DNA of 64,000 nucleotides from Pseudomonas sp. P818 (GTDB lineage: Bacteria > Pseudomonadota > Gammaproteobacteria > Pseudomonadales > Pseudomonadaceae), in NCBI RefSeq assembly GCF_000418555.1, contig NZ_ATKM01000011.1, positions 533,600 to 597,599 of the forward strand. Reading direction: 5' to 3'. A model generated the notes under the pieces. It saw only the letters and a program-made list of their open reading frames with translations, was not told where the DNA came from and did not search any database. Each line of letters begins with the position of its first letter. Position 1 is the first letter of the stretch. The position numbers and the translations under genes were made by a program. Below, in pieces: positions 8,290 through 18,429 of the stretch.

Positions 8290-8322
8290 AAAAGGGGCGA
8301 CCTCTCGGTCGCCCCTTTTCAT
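8290..8322. terminator. Bidirectional intrinsic terminator
   Basis: Arms AAAGGGGCGACC (8291-8302) and GGTCGCCCCTTT (8307-8318) around a TCTC loop, with T-runs on both strands. It separates the rightward DUF1272 gene from the leftward nfuA gene and can serve both. Confidence 0.92.
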
Positions 8323-8336
8323 GTGCGCTGCGCCTG

Positions 8337-8921
8337 TCAGTAATAGGCGTTTTCGCGATTGCTGTGGTCGGTCACGTCACGCACGCCCTTGAGCTCCGGA
8401 ATACGCTCGAGCAGGGTTTTCTCGATGCCTTCCTTGAGCGTGTAATCAGCCTGACCACAACCCTGGCAACCACCACCGAACTGCAGCACGGCGATACCTT
8501 CGTCGACCACGTCGACCAGGCTCACCTGGCCGCCGTGGCTGGCCAGACCGGGATTGATCTCGGTCTGCAGGTAGTAGTTGATGCGCTCGTTCAGCGGGCT
8601 GTCCTCATTGACCATCGGCACTTTGGCGTTCGGTGCCTTGATGGTCAGCTGGCCGCCCATGCGGTCGGTGGCGTAGTCGACTACGGCGTCTTCCAGGAAA
8701 GGCTCGCTTATGCCATCGATCCAGGCGGTGAAGCTGGCCAGGCCAACGGCGGTGTCTTCGGGCTTCTGTTCACCCGGTTTGCAGTAGGCGATGCAGGTTT
8801 CCGCATAAGGCGTACCTGGCTGGGTGATGAAAACGCGGATGCCGATACCCGGGGTGTCCTGCTTGCTCAGCAGCTCGGCCAGGTAATCTTCGGCAGCTTG
8901 GGTAATGGTGATGGCACTCAT
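8337..8921 (-). CDS. nfuA: Fe/S biogenesis protein NfuA
   Basis: Cytosolic iron-sulfur carrier of 194 residues that binds a 4Fe-4S cluster and delivers it to client enzymes, notably under oxidative stress or iron limitation. Residues 1-100 are the degenerate A-type domain ([21 protein letters not shown]). Residues 105-194 are the Nfu domain with the cluster-binding pair GGGCQGCG (Cys152, Cys155). Length and order match E. coli and Pseudomonas NfuA. It is monocistronic, with its own terminator. Confidence 0.96.
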   Translation of the reverse strand: MSAITITQAAEDYLAELLSKQDTPGIGIRVFITQPGTPYAETCIAYCKPGEQKPEDTAVGLASFTAWIDGISEPFLEDAVVDYATDRMGGQLTIKAPNAKVPMVNEDSPLNERINYYLQTEINPGLASHGGQVSLVDVVDEGIAVLQFGGGCQGCGQADYTLKEGIEKTLLERIPELKGVRDVTDHSNRENAYY

Positions 8922-8991
8922 GGCAACTCCTCACGGTCATGCGGCGGATTGTACGCCAAGTGACGACCTGAATATAGTCCTACTAATTTAC

Positions 8992-10011
8992 TCAGGATAA
9001 CGACTGCAGCCCTTCCCGCCCTGCTCGTTGCCCGACCCAGACTTTGGCACGAACGACAAAACGCTTTTCGATCAACTCATAGCTGCCCCAGGCCGCAACC
9101 GCAATCACCGGGATGCAGGCCGCGATCACGACGGCAGGTGCGAGATCCAGACGGGTCTGCAGGTACCACCCCAGGGATAGGACGATCACGTGCAGCAGAT
9201 AGACCGAATACGAGCAGTCGCCCAGATGGCTCAGTAGCCGGTTGTCCTTGAACCAGGGCTCCATGGCGATACAGGCGGCGACGATCAACGCGCTCGGCAG
9301 CCCCCAATGCAGCAGGCGCATGGTGTTGTCGAAGTGGTAGATGGTCAGCAGCGAAGCCGCGATGACCAGCAGCGGCAGCCACAGCCCCTGGCGAATCCAA
9401 CCTCGCTTGTAAGCCACACCCAGGAGCATGCCGAAGATGAACTCGTAGACGATGCTGTTGCGGTAGAAGTCGCTCATCCACGGCTGGGTTGCCAACAGGC
9501 TGAACGTGGCCAGGGCCAGGACGATGAACAGCAGGCGCAGACGCTCGGTCACGATGAAGGCCAGGGCGAACAGCAGGTAGAAGAACATCTCGTAATTCAG
9601 CGTCCAGCCGACGTTGAGCGTCGGATAGAGGCCAAAGCCCCCAGGATTTTCGGCCGGTATGAAAAACAGCGAGAGCAGCAAATGGTGCAGGTCGAACTCC
9701 TGCACGGGCATCACCTGATTGGCGAAGGCGATGATCAGCGCCGCGATCAACGAGTAGAGCCAATAGGCCGGGACGATGCGCAGCACGCGATTGAGCATGA
9801 AGCGCCAGGGAGTGATGGTCTTGCCCTGGGTAGAGAGATAGATCACCAGCCCGCTGATGACGAAGAAGATGTCGACGCCAACCGCCCCCCTTTCGGCGAA
9901 CAGGCGACCGACGAAGCTGTCGGCCTGAAAATTGAAGAACACCTGCATGACGTGATGAAACACCACAACCCAGGCCGCCAATGCCCGTAAAGCCTGTACT
10001 GAAACCAGCAT
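8992..10011 (-). CDS. Acyltransferase 3 family membrane protein
   Basis: Integral membrane O-acyltransferase of 339 residues with about ten hydrophobic helices. It starts with the family signature SVQALRALAAWVVVFHHVMQ, in which HH is the catalytic region. GVDIFFVISGLVI and YWLYSLIAAL follow. Members acetylate or succinylate exported polysaccharides, lipid A or Nod-type glycans; the substrate cannot be told here. No polysaccharide gene adjoins it, so it is a lone modifier gene. Confidence 0.88.
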   Translation of the reverse strand: MLVSVQALRALAAWVVVFHHVMQVFFNFQADSFVGRLFAERGAVGVDIFFVISGLVIYLSTQGKTITPWRFMLNRVLRIVPAYWLYSLIAALIIAFANQVMPVQEFDLHHLLLSLFFIPAENPGGFGLYPTLNVGWTLNYEMFFYLLFALAFIVTERLRLLFIVLALATFSLLATQPWMSDFYRNSIVYEFIFGMLLGVAYKRGWIRQGLWLPLLVIAASLLTIYHFDNTMRLLHWGLPSALIVAACIAMEPWFKDNRLLSHLGDCSYSVYLLHVIVLSLGWYLQTRLDLAPAVVIAACIPVIAVAAWGSYELIEKRFVVRAKVWVGQRAGREGLQSLS

Positions 10012-10126
10012 CTAACCGCCATTCCCCCTTTTGCTGAACTCGAGACCCGGCTGCCTGAATCAGGCAACCACAGGGTCCGACCGCAACGATGGGAGAAAGG
10101 TCGGCAAAAGCCAGGGGAACGACCTG

Positions 10127-12403
10127 CTAGAGATTCTGGTAGCGGTTCATGTCCAGCACCCCGGCCTCCAGCGGCTGGGTTTCGCGGATGTGCTCGGCCA
10201 GATCATGAAAATAACGCCAGAACTCGGGATGGCTGCGGCGTATGCCCCAGCGCTCGACGATACGCTCGAAGGATTGTGCGTCGCGCACGCTTTCCATCTG
10301 CTTGACGAAGGCATCCACCTCCCCGGCTTTGACGTTGAAGAGAAAGTTCGGATAGCTGCTCATCACCTCGGGATAGATGGTCAGGGTGTCCAGGCGTGGC
10401 TGATAACGCAGCTCCTCACCCAACATGAAGGCCACATTGCTGTGTGCACGGTTGCGCAACAGGCTGTAGATCTCCCGCGAACCGTCGCTCAGTTCCACTC
10501 GCAGCATGGTCGCTTCCGGCAGTTGATCGATCACCCGCAAACCGCCCGCCGGACGACTGGCCAGACGCGACAGCGCCTGTTCGGCATGTTGCAGCTCCTT
10601 GGGCAGATCGTCGCGATAACAGTGCGCACCAGCGCAGCGGTTGATCGGATCGGGACGTGCATTCAGCCTGTCATAGCGCTGCAGCAACTGTTCGGCGAAC
10701 TGCTTCTTCGGGTCCTTGCCATTCAGCGCGATAGCGCTCGGCGAACGGTGATCGACCGAGGTGTAGTCCAGCAGCATCTTCAGCTTGCCGCTGTTCTGGT
10801 ACCAGTCGTCCAGGTAGGCCTCACGCGAACGAGCCGGCAGCAGGCGCAGGAAGTTCACCTCGGCGCCGTTACGGATCAGGTCGAAGTACAGGCGCGTCTG
10901 CGCCTGATGCGAGACATTGCCGAACACGTCGAAGTTGACCACCAACTGGTAGTAGGTGCGCTCCAGCAGCGGATAGTCCAGCCACCAGAGGGTCTGCGGT
11001 ATCTCACCCAGCAGGCCTTTACGCACCGAGGCACTGTCATGCTGGCGGAAGATCGACAACAACGCGTTGTCGTTGCCACTCCAGATGTGTTCCCAGTCGG
11101 CCGGCGGCGCATCGGCGTAAGCGCTCCTGCGCAGGTTCTCGTAGTCGTTGCGCTTGTTGCGATAGTCGCGCCACAACCCCAGCAGATCGCCGATATCGTC
11201 GATCTGGCCGGGCATGGCCAAAAGCGGCGTGGCCTCTCGTCGATACTCGGCATCGGTGAGGTAAAGGTCATGCTCCGGGGCCTGGAACAGCGCCCAGAAA
11301 TTGTCGCGAATCACGTCGGTGGCGATCTGCCCACGGCACACCGGGCCACGAATAAAGGTGCGCACGAAGTATTCGGCGTTATCCAGCATGAACTGATAAC
11401 GCGCCTGCGCCGGAATCGCGGCGAAGGTTTCGAACGGGTTGGCCCGACGTTGCGCGCCGTAGCCCGGCACCGCGTCCAACGTCCAGTCCTCAGCGAAGAA
11501 CAGCGCCTTGACCCGCGCCAGCTTGTCCTCGCTCAGCGGATAGGTGATGTGCGTCTTGTGCACGATCACACCCTGGATCGGCCACAGACGGTAGTAGAAC
11601 TCGGAGCCTGGATCATCGTTCGGGCGGCGCGTGGCGATGGGGTCTATGGGTTTGCCGCTGGGGGTACGCGAGCGCACCATCTGGAAGAAGTGGCCAGGCT
11701 CGCTACCCTGGAAGTGCAGATGCGCCAGGAACAGGTGCTCGTACAGCCAGCGTGAGACCAGATCCTGCCGCGCACCGGGGGCATTGAGGAAATTCTCCCA
11801 CTGCTCCACCTGACGCAACTCGACCGCGCTGGGTTTGAGCGCCTGCTCGGCGACGGGCGCCCCCTGCGCCAGCCACCGTTCCAGGGTGGCGTACTCGTCA
11901 TCGTTCAGACCGGTCACCGCGAACGGCATGCCGCCGTGGGGATTCTTCTGCGCATAGGCGGCAAACTCACCCGGCAGTGGGCAGCTGTTGCTGCGGGTGA
12001 TGGCTATATCGAGGTTGTCAGGGAGCTTGGCGTTGGGCTCGAGCGGCTGGCTGCGCCCAAGCTCCAGCATGCGCTTGATCAGTGCAGCCTGGCCGTTCTC
12101 GCCATCGAGCACCGAATGAAAGTCGCGTTTACGCCAGGCCGCCTCACCCTGCGCGTCCAGATACAACCGTGTGGTGGCCTGCGCCTTGCTGCGCGTGCCG
12201 TCATACACCAATTGTTTGCTGGCCCCCCGCAGGACGCCGTCCCCGCTGCCGAGATTGAGCTGGCAGGGGGCGTCATAACAGGTGTGGCATGCCACGCACT
12301 TGTGGGTGAGGATGGGCTGGATGTCGTCGATGTAGGAAATCGCTTCGGCGCGGGCCAGGCCAGCTGCGAAGGAAAGAAACAACAATGCAGCAGGCTTGAG
12401 CAT
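10127..12403 (-). CDS. cti: Periplasmic fatty acid cis/trans isomerase Cti
   Basis: Haem c enzyme of about 758 residues that converts cis-unsaturated acyl chains of membrane phospholipids to trans, stiffening the membrane against solvents and heat. It has an N-terminal signal peptide (LLFLSFAAGLARAEA) and one haem site, CVACH, near residue 38, followed by CYDAPC, as in P. putida Cti. The GTG at 12409 sits directly on the ribosome site, so the ATG at 12403 is preferred. It diverges from metH, its usual neighbour in pseudomonads. Confidence 0.95.
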   Translation of the reverse strand: MLKPAALLFLSFAAGLARAEAISYIDDIQPILTHKCVACHTCYDAPCQLNLGSGDGVLRGASKQLVYDGTRSKAQATTRLYLDAQGEAAWRKRDFHSVLDGENGQAALIKRMLELGRSQPLEPNAKLPDNLDIAITRSNSCPLPGEFAAYAQKNPHGGMPFAVTGLNDDEYATLERWLAQGAPVAEQALKPSAVELRQVEQWENFLNAPGARQDLVSRWLYEHLFLAHLHFQGSEPGHFFQMVRSRTPSGKPIDPIATRRPNDDPGSEFYYRLWPIQGVIVHKTHITYPLSEDKLARVKALFFAEDWTLDAVPGYGAQRRANPFETFAAIPAQARYQFMLDNAEYFVRTFIRGPVCRGQIATDVIRDNFWALFQAPEHDLYLTDAEYRREATPLLAMPGQIDDIGDLLGLWRDYRNKRNDYENLRRSAYADAPPADWEHIWSGNDNALLSIFRQHDSASVRKGLLGEIPQTLWWLDYPLLERTYYQLVVNFDVFGNVSHQAQTRLYFDLIRNGAEVNFLRLLPARSREAYLDDWYQNSGKLKMLLDYTSVDHRSPSAIALNGKDPKKQFAEQLLQRYDRLNARPDPINRCAGAHCYRDDLPKELQHAEQALSRLASRPAGGLRVIDQLPEATMLRVELSDGSREIYSLLRNRAHSNVAFMLGEELRYQPRLDTLTIYPEVMSSYPNFLFNVKAGEVDAFVKQMESVRDAQSFERIVERWGIRRSHPEFWRYFHDLAEHIRETQPLEAGVLDMNRYQNL

Positions 12404-12555
12404 GGCCACGTCCTTGATTGCGATGCTGGCAATTCTAGCGAGACGGCGCCTCCAGCAACATGAATGAAATTCATGAAAACCGCCCGAGCGCTCCAGAACC
12501 CTGCAGCTTTGCTATCATCGCGCACCTTTGTTCCCGCTTTGCTCAGGTAGTCCTC

Positions 12556-15500
12556 ATGTCCGATCGCAGCGCCCGCCTCCAAGCCCTCCAGCAAGCCCTG
12601 AAGGAGCGCATCCTGATCCTCGACGGCGGCATGGGCACCATGATCCAGAGCTACAAGCTGGAAGAGGCCGACTATCGCGGCGAGCGCTTCGCCGACTGGC
12701 CGAGCGACGTCAAGGGCAACAACGACCTGCTGCTGCTGACCCAGCCGCAGATCATCGCCGCCATCGAGAAGGCCTATCTGGATGCCGGCGCCGACATCCT
12801 GGAAACCAACACCTTCAACGCCACCCGCGTGTCGCAGGCCGACTACGACATGGAGGAGCTGGTCTACGAGCTGAACGCCGCCGGCGCCCGTGTCGCCCGT
12901 GAAGTCTGTGATGCCAAGACCCTGGAAACCCCGGATCGCCCGCGCTTCGTTGCAGGCGTGCTCGGCCCGACCAGCCGCACCTGCTCGATCTCCCCGGACG
13001 TCAACGACCCCGGTTACCGCAACGTCACCTTCGACGAGCTGGTGGAGAACTACACCGAGGCCACCCGCGGCCTGATCGAGGGCGGCGCCGACCTGATCCT
13101 GATCGAGACCATCTTCGATACCCTGAACGCCAAGGCGGCGATCTTCGCCGTGCAGCAGGTGTTCGAGGAAGACGGCGTCGAGTTGCCGATCATGATCTCC
13201 GGCACCATTACCGACGCCTCCGGCCGCACCCTGTCCGGCCAGACTACCGAGGCGTTCTGGAACTCGGTGCGCCATGCCAAGCCGATTTCCGTGGGTCTGA
13301 ACTGCGCCCTCGGCGCCAAGGACCTGCGCCCGTACCTGGAAGAGCTGGCCAACAAGGCCGACACCCATGTATCCGCGCACCCCAACGCCGGCCTGCCCAA
13401 CGCCTTTGGCGAGTACGACGAGTCGCCCGCCGAGATGGCGGCGGTAGTCGAAGAATTCGCCGCCAGCGGATTCCTCAACATCATCGGCGGTTGCTGCGGC
13501 ACCACTCCGGCGCATATCCAGGCGATCGCCGAGGCGGTGGCCAAGTACCCGCCGCGCGTGATCCCGGACATTCCCAAGGCCTGTCGCCTGTCGGGCCTGG
13601 AGCCCTTCACCATCGACCGCAACTCGCTGTTCGTGAACGTCGGCGAGCGCACCAACATCACCGGCAGCGCCAAGTTCGCCCGCCTGATCCGCGAGGAGAA
13701 CTACACCGAGGCCCTGGAAGTCGCCCTGCAGCAGGTGGAAGCCGGCGCCCAGGTGATCGACATCAACATGGACGAAGGCATGCTGGACTCCAAGGCCGCC
13801 ATGGTCAGGTTCCTCAACCTGATCGCCGGCGAGCCGGACATCTCTCGCGTGCCGATCATGATCGACTCCTCCAAGTGGGAGGTGATCGAAGCCGGCCTCA
13901 AGTGCATCCAGGGCAAGGGCATCGTCAACTCCATCTCCATGAAGGAAGGCGTCGAGCAGTTCAAGCATCACGCCCGCCTGTGCAAGCGCTATGGCGCCGC
14001 CGTGGTGGTCATGGCCTTCGACGAGGTCGGCCAGGCCGACACCGCCGCGCGCAAGAAGGAAATCTGCCAGCGCAGCTACGACATCCTGGTCAATGAAGTG
14101 GGCTTCCCGCCGGAAGACATCATCTTCGACCCGAATATCTTCGCCGTGGCCACCGGCATCGAGGAACACAACAACTACGCGGTGGACTTCATCGAAGCCT
14201 GTGCCTATATCCGCGACAACCTGCCGTTCGCCCTGTCCAGCGGTGGCGTGTCCAACGTGTCGTTCTCCTTCCGCGGCAACAACCCGGTGCGCGAAGCGAT
14301 CCACTCGGTGTTCCTCTACTACGCGATCCAGAACGGCCTGACCATGGGCATCGTCAACGCCGGCCAGCTGGAGATCTACGACGAGATTCCCAAGGAGCTG
14401 CGCGACGCGGTCGAGGACGTGGTGCTCAACCGCAACGAGGGCGCCACCGAGGCGCTGCTGGCCATCGCCGACAAGTACAAGGGCGACGGCGCCGCCAAGG
14501 AAGTCGAGAACGAGGAATGGCGCTCGCTGCCGGTGGACAAGCGCCTGGAACACGCGCTGGTCAAGGGCATCACTGCCTTCATCGTCGAAGACACCGAAGA
14601 GTGCCGTCAGCAGTGCGCACGCCCCATCGAGGTGATCGAAGGGCCGCTGATGGCCGGCATGAACGTGGTCGGCGACCTGTTCGGCTCGGGCAAGATGTTC
14701 CTGCCGCAGGTGGTCAAATCCGCGCGGGTAATGAAGCAGGCCGTGGCGCACCTGATCCCCTTCATCGAAGCCGAGAAAGGCGACAAGCCGGAGGCCAAGG
14801 GCAAGATCCTCATGGCCACGGTCAAGGGCGACGTGCACGACATCGGCAAGAATATCGTCGGCGTGGTTCTTGGGTGTAATGGCTACGATATCGTCGACCT
14901 GGGCGTGATGGTGCCGGCGGAGAAGATCCTGCAGACCGCGCGCGACGAGAAATGCGACATCATCGGCCTGTCCGGGCTGATCACCCCCTCGCTGGACGAG
15001 ATGGTCCACGTCGCCAAGGAAATGCAGCGCCAGGGCTTCACCCTGCCGCTGATGATCGGCGGCGCCACCACCTCCAAGGCGCACACGGCGGTGAAGATCG
15101 ACCCGCAGTACAGCAACGATGCGGTGGTCTACGTCACCGACGCCTCGCGCGCCGTGGGCGTGGCCACCCAGCTGCTGTCCAAGGAGCTGAAGGCCGACTT
15201 CGTGCAGAAGACCCGCGAGGAATACGTGGTGGTGCGCGAGCGCACCGCCGCCCGCGCGACCCGCACCGAGCGCTTGAGCTATGCCGATGCCATCGCCAAC
15301 AAGCCGGCCTTCGACTGGAACGGCTACGTCGCGCCGAAACCGGGCTTCACTGGCGCGCAGGTGCTGGACGACATAGACCTCAATGTGCTGGCCGAGTACA
15401 TCGACTGGACGCCCTTCTTCATCTCCTGGGATCTGGCCGGCAAGTATCCACGCATCCTCACCGACGAGATCGTCGGCGAAGCCGCCACCAGTCTGTTCAA

Positions 15501-16266
15501 CGACGCCCAGGCGATGCTGAAGAAGCTGATCGACGAGAAGCTGATCAAGGCCCGTGCCGTCTTCGGCTTCTGGCCCGCCAATCAGGTGCGTGACGACGAT
15601 ATCGAAGTCTACGGCGACAACGGCGAACAGCTCGCCACCCTGCACCACCTGCGTCAGCAAACCATCAAGCCCGATGGCAAGCCGAATCTGTCCCTGGCCG
15701 ATTTCGTCGCGCCGAAGGACAGCGGCGTGACCGACTATGTCGGCGGCTTCATCACCACCGCCGGCATCGGCGCCGAGGAAGTGGCCAAGGCCTATGAGGC
15801 CAAGGGCGACGATTACAACTCGATCATGGTCAAGGCCCTGGCCGACCGCCTGGCCGAGGCCTGCGCCGAGTGGCTGCACGAGCGCGTGCGCAAGGAGTAC
15901 TGGGGCTACGCAGCGGACGAGCAACTGGACAACGAGGCGCTGATCCGCGAGCAGTACAAGGGCATCCGCCCTGCCCCTGGCTACCCGGCCTGCCCGGATC
16001 ACACCGAAAAGGCCACGCTGTTCAAACTGCTCGACCCCGAGGCCGACTACAACAAGGCAGGCCGCAGCGGCGTGTTCCTCACCGAGCACTACGCCATGTT
16101 CCCGGCCGCCGCCGTGTCCGGCTGGTACTTCGCCCACCCCGAGGCGCAGTACTTCGCCGTGGGCAAGGTCGACAAGGATCAGATCGAGCGCTACAGCGAG
16201 CGCAAGGGTCAGGACATCGCCATCAGCGAACGCTGGCTGGCGCCGAACCTCGGCTACGACGACTGA
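12556..16266 (+). CDS. metH: Cobalamin-dependent methionine synthase MetH
   Basis: Cytosolic enzyme of 1236 residues that transfers a methyl group from methyl-tetrahydrofolate to homocysteine via cobalamin. Domains in order: homocysteine domain (1-340) with zinc ligands Cys250, Cys313 and Cys314; pterin domain (about 360-630); cobalamin cap and Rossmann domain with DVHDIGKN (His761 as cobalt ligand); and the AdoMet reactivation domain (about 910-1236, with [20 protein letters not shown]). The frame opens at 12460; [20 protein letters not shown] at 12556 is the conserved start. All key residues are present. No cobalamin riboswitch was seen in the 150 bp upstream. Confidence 0.98.
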   Translation: MSDRSARLQALQQALKERILILDGGMGTMIQSYKLEEADYRGERFADWPSDVKGNNDLLLLTQPQIIAAIEKAYLDAGADILETNTFNATRVSQADYDMEELVYELNAAGARVAREVCDAKTLETPDRPRFVAGVLGPTSRTCSISPDVNDPGYRNVTFDELVENYTEATRGLIEGGADLILIETIFDTLNAKAAIFAVQQVFEEDGVELPIMISGTITDASGRTLSGQTTEAFWNSVRHAKPISVGLNCALGAKDLRPYLEELANKADTHVSAHPNAGLPNAFGEYDESPAEMAAVVEEFAASGFLNIIGGCCGTTPAHIQAIAEAVAKYPPRVIPDIPKACRLSGLEPFTIDRNSLFVNVGERTNITGSAKFARLIREENYTEALEVALQQVEAGAQVIDINMDEGMLDSKAAMVRFLNLIAGEPDISRVPIMIDSSKWEVIEAGLKCIQGKGIVNSISMKEGVEQFKHHARLCKRYGAAVVVMAFDEVGQADTAARKKEICQRSYDILVNEVGFPPEDIIFDPNIFAVATGIEEHNNYAVDFIEACAYIRDNLPFALSSGGVSNVSFSFRGNNPVREAIHSVFLYYAIQNGLTMGIVNAGQLEIYDEIPKELRDAVEDVVLNRNEGATEALLAIADKYKGDGAAKEVENEEWRSLPVDKRLEHALVKGITAFIVEDTEECRQQCARPIEVIEGPLMAGMNVVGDLFGSGKMFLPQVVKSARVMKQAVAHLIPFIEAEKGDKPEAKGKILMATVKGDVHDIGKNIVGVVLGCNGYDIVDLGVMVPAEKILQTARDEKCDIIGLSGLITPSLDEMVHVAKEMQRQGFTLPLMIGGATTSKAHTAVKIDPQYSNDAVVYVTDASRAVGVATQLLSKELKADFVQKTREEYVVVRERTAARATRTERLSYADAIANKPAFDWNGYVAPKPGFTGAQVLDDIDLNVLAEYIDWTPFFISWDLAGKYPRILTDEIVGEAATSLFNDAQAMLKKLIDEKLIKARAVFGFWPANQVRDDDIEVYGDNGEQLATLHHLRQQTIKPDGKPNLSLADFVAPKDSGVTDYVGGFITTAGIGAEEVAKAYEAKGDDYNSIMVKALADRLAEACAEWLHERVRKEYWGYAADEQLDNEALIREQYKGIRPAPGYPACPDHTEKATLFKLLDPEADYNKAGRSGVFLTEHYAMFPAAAVSGWYFAHPEAQYFAVGKVDKDQIERYSERKGQDIAISERWLAPNLGYDD

Positions 16267-16271
16267 TGCAA

Positions 16272-16297
16272 ACGAGCCCGCGAAAGCGGGCTCTTTT
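16272..16297 (+). terminator. Intrinsic terminator of metH
   Basis: Arms GAGCCCGC (16274-16281) and GCGGGCTC (16286-16293) around GAAA, followed by TTTT. It lies eight bases after the stop codon. Confidence 0.93.
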
Positions 16298-16407
16298 CAT
16301 TCGAAGGGAGACGACTCGCGCCGATCATCGAAAAACACGAACTCCCGTACCTGAACGCGCCTCCAACTCATGTCGAGCCAATTCGGCTCATTCGACGGAG
16401 CGATGAC

Positions 16408-16743
16408 ATGTACAAGCACAGCCTTGCAGTACTGGCCGTAGCGGCCGTGATGACCGGTTGCTCTACCCTCGAGAACCCGGTCGACTACGTGACCTTTCGC
16501 AACGAACCTCTGGTCAAGCAGGTCGACCACGGCATGACCAAGGAACAGGTACGCACCCTCGGCGGCCCGCCCTCCTCGGAAGTACGCAATAGCGTCACTG
16601 GCGGCACCTGCAACAACTACGTGATGAATGTCGACGGTGTGGAACAGCCCTACTACGTGGACTTCGACGTCAACGGCCGCGTCGACAGCAAGGGGTTCAT
16701 GACCTGCGAACAACACCAGGGCAATCAGCGCAAAAGGCTCTGA
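16408..16743 (+). CDS. osmE: Osmotically inducible lipoprotein OsmE (SmpA/OmlA fold)
   Basis: Lipoprotein of 111 residues. The signal LAVLAVAAVMTGC gives Cys18 as lipidation site. The mature part has the SmpA/OmlA fold motif MTKEQVRTLGGPPSSE and a C-terminal pair of cysteines. Length and sequence fit OsmE, whose expression in enterics responds to osmolarity; its role is unclear. It is followed by a perfect palindrome. Confidence 0.88.
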   Translation: MYKHSLAVLAVAAVMTGCSTLENPVDYVTFRNEPLVKQVDHGMTKEQVRTLGGPPSSEVRNSVTGGTCNNYVMNVDGVEQPYYVDFDVNGRVDSKGFMTCEQHQGNQRKRL

Positions 16744-16749
16744 ATGCGG

Positions 16750-16777
16750 TCAGCCCCGCTGCATGCAGCGGGGCTGA
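16750..16777. terminator. Perfect 28-bp palindrome, probable terminator of osmE
   Basis: TCAGCCCCGCTGC and its exact complement meet at a central AT. It lies between the stop of osmE and the stop of a leftward small gene. There is no clear T-run, so its strength as terminator is uncertain. Confidence 0.6.
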
Positions 16778-16782
16778 TGGGT

Positions 16783-16869
16783 CTAGAAGATCAGTTTGAA
16801 CAACCCGATCACCACGATCAGGCCGATGATGAAAATGATACCGGCGGTACCGCCTATGAATTTCAGCAT
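16783..16869 (-). CDS. Small hydrophobic protein, 28 residues
   Basis: Single-helix membrane protein MLKFIGGTAGIIFIIGLIVV, ending GLFKLIF. A strong ribosome site (GGAGC, seven bases before the ATG) supports translation. I recognise similar short proteins in pseudomonads but know no function. It is too short for usual ORF calling. Confidence 0.65.
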   Translation of the reverse strand: MLKFIGGTAGIIFIIGLIVVIGLFKLIF

Positions 16870-16955
16870 GCTGATGCTCCTTTTTTGGGGGTTCACGAGT
16901 TGTGACCCAGCGAGAACCTCAGCGTTTAGCTTTTTTCCATCTGCGACAGCATTGA

Positions 16956-17249
16956 TCAGGCGCCCGGGCGGCGAACGATCTTGATGCTGTACTCCATCTG
17001 CGGCTTACGCGTCATGCTCACGGCACGCCGGGTGACGGTATCCAGGGTGATGTTCCAGAAGCCGCTGGAGGGTACGCGAATCTTCGCCGGGAACTTGATG
17101 AAGGCGCCGCCGTGGTAACTGTGCCGACCACGGTTCCTGAAGGCGCGAAAGTTGGCATCGTTCATCAGGCGGATGTTGCAGGGTTGCGAACACTGGATGA
17201 CCACCAGATCGCCCTCTTCCAGATGCTCGCGTTGATGGATGAATTTCAT
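16956..17249 (-). CDS. DUF1883 domain protein
   Basis: Soluble protein of 97 residues starting MKFIHQREHLEEGDLVVIQC. The fold is predicted as all-beta. Conserved features are CSQPCNIRLM and YHGGAFIKFP, and the end SIKIVRRPGA. The ATG at 17249 begins the conserved part; the frame beyond it is shadow. DUF1883 proteins are of unknown function and some occur beside TIR domains, but none is seen here. Confidence 0.85.
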   Translation of the reverse strand: MKFIHQREHLEEGDLVVIQCSQPCNIRLMNDANFRAFRNRGRHSYHGGAFIKFPAKIRVPSSGFWNITLDTVTRRAVSMTRKPQMEYSIKIVRRPGA

Positions 17250-17388
17250 CGTATTCGGACTCGGTGGTGAAACGGGGGCGCAATAGTGCCGCAAGCGGCG
17301 CGGCATCGCCAGCGCAGCTGACGACTCGCTTGCGCCCAAAGCACGCGCTACCTAGCATGCGCGTCCAACACAGAGACGCGCCGTTTTC

Positions 17389-18414
17389 ATGAAAGTCCTG
17401 CTCGACCGTATTCCCATCCTGATTGCCCTGCTCAAGCGCTATCCCGGCCTGGTCGCGCTGTTCGGCTTCTGCTCGGGCGTGGCCAGTTTCCTGCTGGTCG
17501 ACCGTCAGGCGCATCTGGCCAAGGTCTTGGGCGTGGTGCTGGTGGTCAGCTGGGTCTGGCTGATCCTGGAAAACCTGCTGCGCGAACGCATTGCCCAGCG
17601 CTTCGGCTTCGAGCTGCCGCTGCCATTGCTGCGCTATGGCACGCAGATGATCCATCAGGAGAGCCTGTTCTTCGTCCTGCCGTTCTTCTTCATCACCACC
17701 ACCTGGAACAGTGGGCAATTGCTGTTCAGTGGCCTGCTGGCGATCGCTGCGCTGGCCTCGATCACCGATCCGATCTACTACCGCTGGCTGGCGCCCAGGC
17801 GCTGGCTGCTGCTGATCTTTCACAGCCTGACGCTGTTCGCGGTGATGCTCACCGCGCTGCCGATCATCTTCCACCTCAGCACGCCACAGAGCTACCGCAT
17901 CGCCCTGCTGGTCGCCACGCTGCTGGCGCTGCCGAGCCTGCCGGGGCTGATCGGTGGTGCCGGCTGGCGACGCATCCTGCTGCTGGCCGCCCTGCCTCTG
18001 GCCATGGCCAGTGCCGGATGGATGGCGCGGGTGTGGGTGCCGCCCGCCACACTGTGGCTGACCGAAGTGGCGATCAGTGACCGTTTCGATGGGCAGCAAC
18101 GCACGCCAGGTGCAAGCCTGGAACGGGTCACACCGCAGCAACTGCATGACGATGGGCTCTATGCCTACACCTCGATCAACGCCCCGCGCGGACTCAACGA
18201 GCGCATCTATCACGTGTGGCAGCACAACGGTCGGGAAGTCGATCGCATCGCCCTGGATATCAGCGGCGGGCGCAAGCAGGGCTATCGCGCCTGGACGCAC
18301 AAGCTCAACTTCCCTGCCTCGCCCGAGGGCCGCTGGCAGGTGCGAGTCGTCACCGAGGCCGGACAGATGATTGGTGTGCTGCGCTTCGACGTGGTCGACG
18401 CCCAGGCCAAGTGA
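17389..18414 (+). CDS. DUF5924/DUF2914 membrane protein
   Basis: Protein of 341 residues. Residues about 10-215 hold seven or so membrane helices (DUF5924), including VALFGFCSGVASFLLVDR and an HQESLFFVLPFFFITTTWNS segment. The C-terminal 110 residues form a soluble beta domain (DUF2914) with NERIYHVWQHNGREVDRIAL and RAWTHKLNFP. This architecture suggests a membrane anchor presenting an extracytoplasmic beta-sandwich. Function unknown. The rlmN-like gene starts 15 bp downstream. Confidence 0.83.
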   Translation: MKVLLDRIPILIALLKRYPGLVALFGFCSGVASFLLVDRQAHLAKVLGVVLVVSWVWLILENLLRERIAQRFGFELPLPLLRYGTQMIHQESLFFVLPFFFITTTWNSGQLLFSGLLAIAALASITDPIYYRWLAPRRWLLLIFHSLTLFAVMLTALPIIFHLSTPQSYRIALLVATLLALPSLPGLIGGAGWRRILLLAALPLAMASAGWMARVWVPPATLWLTEVAISDRFDGQQRTPGASLERVTPQQLHDDGLYAYTSINAPRGLNERIYHVWQHNGREVDRIALDISGGRKQGYRAWTHKLNFPASPEGRWQVRVVTEAGQMIGVLRFDVVDAQAK

Positions 18415-18429
18415 TAGCATGCGCGCCCC

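Noticed and set aside
10031..11755. Plus-strand frame of 574 codons opposite cti
   Set aside because: Composition is that of a reverse-complement shadow, rich in Gln, Val and Arg, and cti on the minus strand is clear.
12079..16137. Minus-strand open frame of 1352 codons opposite metH
   Set aside because: It is the antisense shadow of a long GC-rich gene. MetH on the plus strand has every conserved residue, while the antisense protein is low-complexity (Val, Gly, Asp, His-rich) and crosses into cti.
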